NCBI GenBank assembly: GCA_022592445.1
Contig: JABYQR010000049.1
Location: 62,001 to 126,000, forward strand
Origin: Cytidiella melzeri
Lineage: Eukaryota > Basidiomycota > Agaricomycetes > Polyporales > Irpicaceae
Length of the DNA stretch: 64,000 nt
Direction: 5' to 3'
In this document: positions 57,252 through 64,000 of the stretch, one piece after another
How the letters are laid out: the number at the start of each line of letters is the position of its first letter
Position numbering within the stretch: the stretch's first letter is position 1
The notes under the pieces: model-generated
The model's input: only the letters and a program-made list of their open reading frames with translations
Told to the model about the DNA's origin: nothing
Database searches by the model: none
Made by a program: the position numbers and the translations under genes

Positions 57252-57695
57252 CAGCTCCATCGCTGTCTCGTAGCCAATATGTGCGTTTTCATCAAATCAA
57301 ATGACAACTGATAGTCTTACATTATAACATGGCTCTCAGCGCTGAGCGGGCTCGACAGGCAGGAACGGCCGCTTCTACAGCTCCGGGAGGCTCCTATCTG
57401 CAGGTGTTCCAGCTCTATAGCTCTATAAGCATTCCCGGCGCTACCAATGTGCCACACAGCCTCCTTGCAACCTCAATAGCAGAGTCGATTGACTTATACA
57501 TCATGACTCAGGATCTCTTTTCCGGAATCTTGCAGAGTGGCATAGCTTAGCGGCTGCATAGTACTATGTTGCGCAATAGAGTGCACTATCTCATTCCCCA
57601 AACTCAATAATCTTGGCTGGACAAAGCTTGTTTTACCTGTAGGCCGTCAAAGTCTGAACTCAGTCGTCAAAAGTCATCACTCAGAGGTAATACAA
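57252..57695. other. Intergenic region between BUD13 and the disrupted gene
   Basis: 440 bp between convergent genes. The plus-strand frame 57329-57550 has no signature. Nothing else seen. Confidence 0.4.
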
Positions 57696-58182
57696 TCATG
57701 AGAGTATTATCCTTCGAACTTGTCTGGTGAAGGGAATAGCTGGGGAGAATATTCTTGAAGGCATCGGAAGAGTGCCCTCCAATGCAGGGGAACTAACATG
57801 CGGCGCAGGAGCCAAAACTCTAGTCCCAAAGTCAGATTCCGACACAGTAAAGTCAGCTTCTGAATCAGAATATTCAGAAGCATTGTATAGGACAGCTTTC
57901 AATGGAGGAGTAAGCGGCACAGACTGAAGATCATCGGAATAGGTGTCCTCTATACACAGGTGTTCCTCTATATCTAGGCTGACGAGGCGATCAAGAGAAG
58001 GGTATTGAGGAAAGTAACTAACAAGCTCACGATAAGTTTCGTGAGGAGAAACCTGGATATCCTCGCTCTCTTTCAACATGAAGTTGGCGTTGAGAGCCAC
58101 CATATCTTTGAGCCTTGCATTTTTCACGGTGAGCTCAGTGATCTTCATGTCTTTTTGGCACAATTCGGCCTCAATCGATACG
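57696..58182 (-). pseudogene. 3' part of a host gene broken by a Copia insertion
   Basis: An open minus-strand exon reads ELCQKDMKITELTVKNARLK, then VSPHETYRELVSYFPQYPSL and SEYSDSEADFTVSESDFG, and stops at 57696. It starts at the Copia 5' LTR. Across the 5-bp target duplication, the flank past the element (63398-63417) continues the same frame upstream as CAG-CAA-ATT-GTA-TCG after an acceptor TTACAG. So the element sits about 17 bp inside an exon. The rest of the gene lies beyond the window or is broken by the LINE insertion. The fragment has a short coiled coil and an acidic Ser-rich part; no family was recognised. Confidence 0.7.
58178..58182. repeat. Target-site duplication, left copy (ATACG)
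   Basis: The 5-bp flank ATACG matches the right flank ATACA at four of five bases. The difference is G to A in a CpG, the same kind of change seen inside the element. Confidence 0.65.
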
Positions 58183-58421
58183 TGTCAACTGGTGACACGC
58201 GTGGAGAGACGGACTAGGAAAGATATGGGAGGCGCATCAGCGCCGAGAGAGAGAGAGAGTCGGGTTACTATACACGGACTTCCGACGATCGAGTAATTTT
58301 GTATAAAACACCCTGAATGGCACAGGGGACAGCATCTGATGCTTACCCTGTGCCAGGTACGCCGTATGCGTTGTATAAAACTATCTGATGCTTACCCTGT
58401 GCCAGACCTATCTAATTGACA
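58183..58421 (+). repeat. 5' LTR of the Copia element
   Basis: 239 bp, starting TGTCAACTGG and ending CTAATTGACA. It contains a (GA)7 run near 58244-58258, two TTGTATAAAAC boxes (near 58300 and 58370), and a 23-bp sequence ATCTGATGCTTACC... present twice (near 58334 and 58382). TGGCACAGGG near 58317 pairs with CCCTGTGCCA near 58346. Confidence 0.95.
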
Positions 58422-58434
58422 GGTTATGAGCCCC
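58422..58434 (+). other. Primer-binding site complementary to initiator tRNA-Met anticodon arm
   Basis: GGTTATGAGCCCC starts directly after the 5' LTR. It is complementary to the anticodon arm of eukaryotic initiator tRNA-Met (GGGCUCAUAACC), not to a tRNA 3' end. Drosophila copia uses the same half-tRNA priming. Confidence 0.8.
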
Positions 58435-58529
58435 GGCCGCGCATAAGTGCATCAGACTTTGAATATCTCCATCTCCGAACTATCAATCTATTCGATTTTC
58501 GCCTCGCCCCTATCAACCAATACATTGAC

Positions 58530-60220
58530 ATGTCGAACCCTCCAAACACCGATTCTTCCAAGAGTAAACTTCCTAGACTCGAGGATGATGGCAGCGTCAA
58601 CTCATACGGGACTTGGATCATGCAAGTCGAAGCGAAACTAAGGGCGATTCACCTCTGGAAGTATTTCGAGGGACCTGACTCCATTCCCCCCATTGTGCCT
58701 AAGCTTCGAAGGACGTACGAGGAGGAGGTCGAAGATCCAGAGACAGGAGAGATTATCAAAGGGATCAAGAGGGGAAACGAAGCTGCAGTCGATAAAGCAG
58801 TCGAGGACGCTGAGCCTTGGTATGATGCGAACATGGCCGCAATCGCGCTGTTACTAGAAGCTGTTCCACACTCGAAAATCCATCTGATCGGACGTACCAG
58901 AACAGCGAGAGAAGCCTGGAAGATACTGCAATCAGAATATCGCCCCATCAACAATCTCCGTGCAGCGTCATTACATCAGAAACTCATGAGTTTCACATGC
59001 AAGGAAGGAATGATCGTCAGTAAATGGGTCGATAAGATACGCACCATCTACGCGGATCTCTGTGACCAAGATCCCAATCGCTTATCCGACATCAACTTCG
59101 CCAATACTATCGCCGACCTCATTCCAACAGATGACAGTTGGCGAATGTTCTCGCGTTCGCTACACAGTGATATGGCGACAGCTTACAGTAACGGAAACCC
59201 CATGTCTTCATCAAAGGTCATAGAACTCATTCGAGAGGAGGACTGGGCTCAGAACAAAAATGACAGCGATGTGATTGCGCAAGTGTACGAAACGGCTAGC
59301 ATGTATCGAAAGCGCGCCGCTGTCTCGACCGTCTTAGCCAATCAAACCGAAGGACCACAGGAGAAGAGAGTAACCGAGTGGTGTGATAACCCTGACTGTG
59401 ACAGTCCCCGAGGTTACCTGCGAAAGGATTGCTTGGCATACGGCGGAGGTAAATGCGGCCAATATCCCGAGTGGTGGAGATTCAGAAGGGATATCCATCT
59501 TCCCCGCGACCAGCGTTCCAAATCGCGTAACATATCTAAGAGATTTAATCGGAACGCGAAGAAGACCACCGAGGCGAACGCCACGAAAACCCCTACCAGT
59601 ACCGTTGATGCGAATGCAGCCACCGTATTATCACAAGATACTGTCTACGCATTCAACACTGTCGCCACAAATGACACCATTTACAGTGTCAAATGCCATC
59701 GCTCCGCCCTATTAACCGATCAAACCAGAGCAGACACCGTATACCACGACTCCGGAGCTAATCGACACATTTTCTTCGATCGCTCGGTATTCAAGACGTA
59801 TCGAACCATCACACCTGTAACGGTGCAAGGCTTCGGATCAGGGCTAACAACGGATGCAGTAGGGTCGGGAGACGTGTACCTGAAAACCACGGTGAATGGG
59901 AGAACCGGCACCATCAAATTAACCGATGTATTGCACGTTCCTGGCGCACGCATGAATCTCATATCTCAGGGTTGTTTAGAACGCTGAGGGGTCGGATCCG
60001 CAACAAAGGACGGACATTTGACGCTGGAGTTCGAAGGAACCGTTGTTATGACGGGAGAACTCAATGACAACAATCTGTATCGACTACATGTCAGCGCTCT
60101 ACCCCGCAATCTCATTGATCGCGTAGGCTCGATTCGCCCCAGCAATCCCGTTCCTCTCCTTGATCGCTTGTCAGATTCACTTGCGGCAACTACACAGATC
60201 CGGACAGTCACACCGGATTT
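58530..60220 (+). pseudogene. Copia gag and protease region
   Basis: From ATG 58530: a Copia gag (YGTWIMQVEAKLRAIHLWKY, AREAWKILQSEY, KLMSFTCKEGMIVSKWVDKI), then a zinc knuckle in which the His position reads Tyr (WCDNPDCDSPRGYLRKDC), a basic stretch, and the protease motif YHDSGANRHIF. TGA at 59985-59987 interrupts the frame, which is open again after it up to a frameshift near 60220. The TGA fits a former CGA. Confidence 0.85.
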
Positions 60221-61447
60221 TTACACCGCCTACTAGGCCATACAGGCGTTAAAGGGCTATCGCGGAGGACGACTGGAATTCAATTGACTCCCGGATCAAC
60301 AGCCCAGCGCGCGTGCGAAACTTGTGCACGCGCCAACATCAAACGGTTACCCTTCCCAAAATCTTCAAATCTCAGGGCTGATCGCCCACTATTCCGAATA
60401 CATCTAGATATCTGTGGCCCTCTGCCAACGGGTTATGGAGGCGTGAAATACTTCATGCCATGCGTGGATTGTCACTCGCGCTGGAGGGTGGCGCTATTCC
60501 TTAAGACGAGGTCAGACGCACTACCTGAATTCATAAAATACAAGACAGCTATGGAACGCTTCACCGGCCTTAAACTGGCGGTAATACGGTTGGACAACGC
60601 GCCTGAACTCATACAAGGAGAGTTTCGGACTTACTGCGAACGAGAGGGAATCACCTTTGAGAAAATCATACCAGACGCATCACCACAAAACGGAGTCGCT
60701 GAACGAACGAACTGATCACTGGCGTCAATGGCACGTGCTATGTTGATCGACAGCGGTCTGTCTGATTTCTTCTGGCCACTAGCTGTGCAATGCGCAGCAT
60801 ACATACTGAACCGCAATGCGACTACCGCACTCCCTCCTGATACCACTCCCTACCACATCTGGAACAAACGCAACCCAGATGTCTCACACTTCCGGATCTT
60901 CGGAACGCGCGTCATCGCGCGGCGAATGGACTTGGACTCACTGAACAAGATCCAGGCTCGAGGGGAGGAGGGACGCTTCGTCGGGTACGCACAGGACGCA
61001 AAGGGCTATCTCGTTTGGTTCCCAGAATCCCGCACAGTTCGCTCACACCGAGATGTAATATTCCTCGGTGACACACACACACAACCACCGCACCAATCCG
61101 AGTCCTCGCCCTTGTGGGACGATGTCCTCATGGACAATGACACGCGTTTTCGCGACAACACCAACAACGCCCAATCGCTGAACGAGTACGTACCGATTGG
61201 GTCAAACAAAACAAATCCTGAGTCTGACCGTATCTCCATTAGAGATTTGTCCTCGCCTCAGCCGTATGCTGGGGAGACTCTTCGTGCCCTGTATGGGCGG
61301 GTTCTCACTGAACCCAACGCTTCGTATGAGCAGGCTTCCATCAAGCCTCGTACCCAGTCAGGGTTGGTTCCGTACGAACCTAACAACACACACGCCGTTC
61401 GCGAAGCCGTGCGGTCCTCAACGCGCGCGCACAAATTGCCTAATTGA
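60221..61447 (+). pseudogene. Copia integrase region
   Basis: Starts with the HHCC-type zinc domain (LLGHTGVKGLSRR, ACETCARANIKRLPF). The D,D-35-E core follows: FRIHLDICGPLPTGYGG, AVIRLDNAPELIQG, DASPQNGVAERTN. TGA at 60713-60715 cuts the frame just after this motif; the rest (SLASMARAMLIDSGLSDFFW, FRIFGTRVIARRM, GRFVGYAQDAKGYLVW) is in the same frame. TGA at 61445-61447 ends this part. Both stops fit CGA-to-TGA changes. Confidence 0.88.
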
Positions 61448-63272
61448 TATATCGAAAACAACACCGAGTATTTGATCGAGGGGGGGCTGCAGGTGAACGC
61501 TCTCATACATGACATAGAGCTGACCGACCCGACCATAACTCAAATCCATCGCGCACTATCCCTCTCAGTCCCCAAACTACCTATTGACGACACCGATACC
61601 AAAGACCCTCGCACAATTGCAGAAGCCCAACGCGGTGAATACTGGGAGCATTGGCTATCAGCAATCCACGAGGAACTCGAGGCCTTACGAGAGAAGGGCG
61701 TATACGAGGACGTCGAGAGTGTACCTCATGGAAGGAAACCAGTCGACTCCAAGTGGGTCCTACACCTCAAACGTAACGCAGACGGCCAAATAGCCAGATT
61801 CAAAGCGAGGTTAGTAGCGAAAGGGTTCACCCAAATTCCCGGCCAAGACTTCACCTTTACATTCGCGCCTGTCGCACGCTGGGACTCCATACGCACCATC
61901 TTGGCAATTGCCGCTCACGACGACCTACACTTGCGCCACATCGACATTAAAACAGCCTTCCTGAACGGACCACTGGCTGAGGAGATCTATGAGTAAACCC
62001 GCAATCCTTGGGACAGGTTACTGGCGACTACGGAAAGGACTATACGGCCTGAAACAGGCGGGACGGTCATGGTACCTCGAGTTCAACAAAAAGTACCAAT
62101 CCCTCGGTTTCCGGCGATGCGAATCCGACTGGAGCGTGCATGTACGAGAAACGAATGGGTCCAAAGCCATGTCAGTGACAAGTGTCGACGACATACTCTT
62201 GGCAACACGCACCGAAGCAGACTCTGACTCCATCACCCGCGGACTGGAAGGACTTTTCGACATCACAGACAACGGTGAGGTCGAGTGGCTACTGGGTTGC
62301 AAGGTAACGCGCAACCGATCAAGATGATCCATCCTCCTCTCGCAGGAGACATATATCCTTTCAATCCTTCGCCTGTTCAACATGGAGCATTGCAACGCGG
62401 TGTCGACGCCACTGCCAACCAAGACGACTCTATCTCGGGAAGAGCCTCCGAAGACAAGTAGGGAACGCGACGAGCTAGAAGCACTGCCCTATCGAATGCT
62501 AGTCGGGAAGGTCATGTACCTCGCAACTACCACAAGGCCGGACATCGCATATGCCGTACGGGAGCTCGCGCGATACATGTCGTGTTACGGAAACTCACAT
62601 TGGGCAGCCGCAAAGCACCTTCTCCGGTACCTGCAGGGAACAAGGACACTAGGTCTCACACTAGGGAATCTAGACCCGGCGTATCCGCTATTCCACGCAT
62701 TCACAGACTCAGATTGGGGCTCGGGCGAAGGAAGGAAGTCAATATCTGGGTACCTAATGGTGGTGTATCAGTCGCCGACCTGGAGCTCAAAGCAACAATC
62801 TGTCGTCGCTCTTTCTTCGTGTGAGGCCGAATACGTTGCCTGCTCCCATGCCGCCTGTCAAATCATATGGGTCCGACAGCTACTCGAAGAACTCGGCATC
62901 CCGCAAACCGAACCCACCACACTGTACTGCGACAACAATGGTACAATCGCCTGCACGCACGACCCACACGGACACACTCGCATGAAGCACATCGACATCC
63001 GCGCGCATTTTATCAGGAACTGTGTAAACAAAGGAAGGATTGACGTCACGAGAGTCGAAGGAAAAGAAAACAAAGCAGATATATTCACGAAACCACTAGG
63101 AGGAGTACTACATACACGAGGACTCAAAATGCTGGGACTACACGCGAGTCAAGGGGGGTGTCAACTGGTGACACGCGTGGAGAGACGGACTAGGAAAGAT
63201 ATGGGAGGTGCATCAGCGCTGAGAGAGAGAGAGAGTCGGGTTACTATACACGGACTTCCGACGATCGAGTAA
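61448..63272 (+). pseudogene. Copia reverse transcriptase and RNase H region
   Basis: RT motifs PVDSKWVLHLKRNADGQIAR, ARLVAKGFTQIPGQDF, LRHIDIKTAFLNGPLAEEIY, then a frameshift near 61990, WRLRKGLYGLKQAGRSWYLE and the catalytic motif, here TSVDDILLAT instead of the usual YVDD. TGA at 62325-62327 interrupts it. RNase H follows: DIAYAVRELARYMS, FTDSDWGSGEGRKSISGYL, LSSCEAEYVACSHA, LYCDNNGTIACTHD, KENKADIFTKPLGG. The frame runs on into the 3' LTR and ends at 63272. Confidence 0.9.
63149..63158 (+). other. Polypurine tract of the Copia element
   Basis: TCAAGGGGGG directly before the 3' LTR, the usual plus-strand primer. Confidence 0.75.
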
Positions 63273-63397
63273 TTTTGTATAAAACACCCTGAACGGCACA
63301 GGGGACAGCATCTGATGCTTACCCTGTGCCAGGTACGCCGTATGCGTTGTATAAAACTATCTGATGCTTACCCTGTGCCAGACCTATCTAATTGACA
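63159..63397 (+). repeat. 3' LTR of the Copia element
   Basis: 239 bp, identical to the 5' LTR except three transitions: two sites read TG here where the 5' LTR reads CG (near 63208 and 63220), and one reads CG here where the 5' LTR reads TG (near 63294). Confidence 0.95.
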
Positions 63398-63402
63398 ATA
63401 CA
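63398..63402. repeat. Target-site duplication, right copy (ATACA)
   Basis: Right-hand copy of the 5-bp target site of the Copia insertion; see the left copy. Confidence 0.65.
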
Positions 63403-63450
63403 ATTTGCTGCTGTAACGAGATGTTCATATTATTGAACATCACATTCTGT

Positions 63451-63451
<1 letters not shown>
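63403..63451 (-). other. Host sequence between the two transposons
   Basis: About 49 bp of host DNA. Read on the minus strand it ends in an acceptor TTACAG followed by the exon that the Copia element splits. The sequence before the acceptor is AT-rich, like an intron end. Confidence 0.6.

Positions 63452-63488
<37 letters not shown>
63452..63488 (-). repeat. 37-nt poly(T), the LINE poly(A) tail
   Basis: An uninterrupted T run at the junction between host DNA and the LINE 3' UTR. Confidence 0.9.
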
Positions 63489-63489
<1 letters not shown>

Positions 63490-64000
63490 GTAGAGCTTAA
63501 CCGGAGCGGGCAGTTTGCATAACGATCCCCCAACTCCGTGCTTGTACGAGGGGATTTCACCCTCTCTTGTGTGGACTACCGCAGAGAAAATGCTTTACGC
63601 ACACCGTCCTGTATCTATATGGCGGCCGTGTGGGACTAGGTTACTCACCGTTTGTTTCTTCCCCTAAGGCCCTGTCAGGGGGCCCTCTAGGTTCGAAGCT
63701 TTCGGGTTCCACCCTACCCACTAAAACCCCTGCACTACCTATCCAGTCTTCCGGGAGAGCTGCTTCATCATGGATTGTTCCCGACCACGTTTGTAGTACT
63801 AACTCTTTGCTCAGGCGCTTTCCTTCCGGGAACCTTGGGTGGGTTAGAGCTATGTCCATTTTGAGTCGGCTATTCATAGCGCTATACCATCGTCTTCTTA
63901 TCTCTCCCTCTGTATGTTTCCACCCCGGTAAGTCTGCCTTTTCTATCACTCTTTCGCATCTCAGTTTCCATATAAGGTGGGTTGACTCAGTTATCACCAG
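63452..64000 (-). mobile_element. 3' end of a non-LTR retrotransposon (LINE, Tad1-like) with poly(A) tail
   Basis: A run of 37 T at 63452-63488 is the poly(A) tail of a minus-strand element. Then come about 150 bp of 3' UTR and a frame open from the window edge to 63641 (HLIWKLRCERVIEKADLP, EGEIRRRWYSAMNSRLKMD). This HLIWKLRCER...RW pattern is typical of the region after RNase H in Tad1-type LINEs of fungi. The 5' part lies beyond the window. The element is inserted close to the Copia copy in the same host gene. Confidence 0.8.

Larger units (their letters stand above)
58183..63397 (+). mobile_element. Ty1/Copia LTR retrotransposon, inactive copy
   Basis: 5215 bp with 239-bp LTRs at both ends, TG...CA termini (TGTCAA/TTGACA), a primer-binding site, a polypurine tract and gag-protease-integrase-RT-RNase H in Copia order. 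Target-site copies are ATACG (58178-58182) and ATACA (63398-63402). LTRs differ at 3 of 239 sites. The coding region has TGA codons at 59985, 60713, 61445 and 62325, plus frameshifts near 60220 and 61990, so this copy cannot make a full polyprotein. It is a fungal genomic element with no sign of an envelope gene. Confidence 0.95.

Noticed and set aside
61060..61085. (AC)n microsatellite
   Set aside because: Short and inside the Copia coding region; no sign of regulatory use.
1..64000. CRISPR arrays, riboswitches, prokaryotic operons
   Set aside because: No regularly spaced repeats of that kind; gene structure is eukaryotic throughout.

Overview
The window looks like nuclear DNA of a filamentous basidiomycete (Agaricomycetes type). 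Genes are dense and lie on both strands. Most are split by GT-AG introns of about 48-62 nt with CTGAC/CTAAC-like branch points. The proteins (Tup1, SKT5/Chs4, GPI8, BUD13, kinesin-10, a Copia element) are fungal in type. All exon joins below were made by hand from splice signals and protein continuity; nothing was aligned to a database.

Layout. 0.9-4.6 kb: a small Cys-rich protein and a chitin-synthase-3 activator with Sel1 repeats and a CAAX box. 4.9-10.6 kb: a zinc alcohol dehydrogenase, the mitochondrial ADP/ATP carrier, mitoribosomal mL41 and, divergent from it across 77 bp, TSR3. 10.8-17.2 kb (minus): a BTB plus CAP-Gly protein and a secreted GH20 hexosaminidase. 17.9-24.7 kb (plus): a Sos7/Kre28-like kinetochore protein, a Med9-like protein, a type I membrane protein and a kinesin-10. 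25.1-32.2 kb (minus): an unrecognised protein, mitochondrial AsnRS, SmD1 and SAP30BP/HCNGP. 32.9-36.0 kb: Tup1 corepressor. 36.4-45.2 kb: a peroxisomal alpha/beta hydrolase, GPI8, YVH1 phosphatase, GH25 lysozyme and a DUF2855 protein. 45.5-57.3 kb: an orphan gene, RPC19, a DNAJC17/Cwf23 J-protein, an M28 peptidase, a second orphan, L-fuconate dehydratase, a membrane coiled-coil protein and BUD13.

57.7-64 kb is a transposon-damaged locus. A 5.2-kb Ty1/Copia retrotransposon (239-bp LTRs) sits in an exon of a minus-strand host gene. The poly(A) tail and 3' end of a non-LTR retrotransposon lie about 54 bp further on. The Copia copy is dead: it has four in-frame TGA codons readable as CGA-to-TGA changes and two frameshifts. 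All three differences between its LTRs are CpG/TpG transitions, which suggests decay of methylated DNA.

Common themes. Four genes serve pre-mRNA splicing (SmD1, SAP30BP, DNAJC17, BUD13), and the two most likely GC-AG intron carriers, BUD13 and SAP30BP, are themselves splicing factors. Several introns are stop-free and a multiple of three, so their retention would give longer proteins. No CRISPR array, prokaryotic operon, rRNA or convincing tRNA was seen. I did not find a clearly new multi-gene system.
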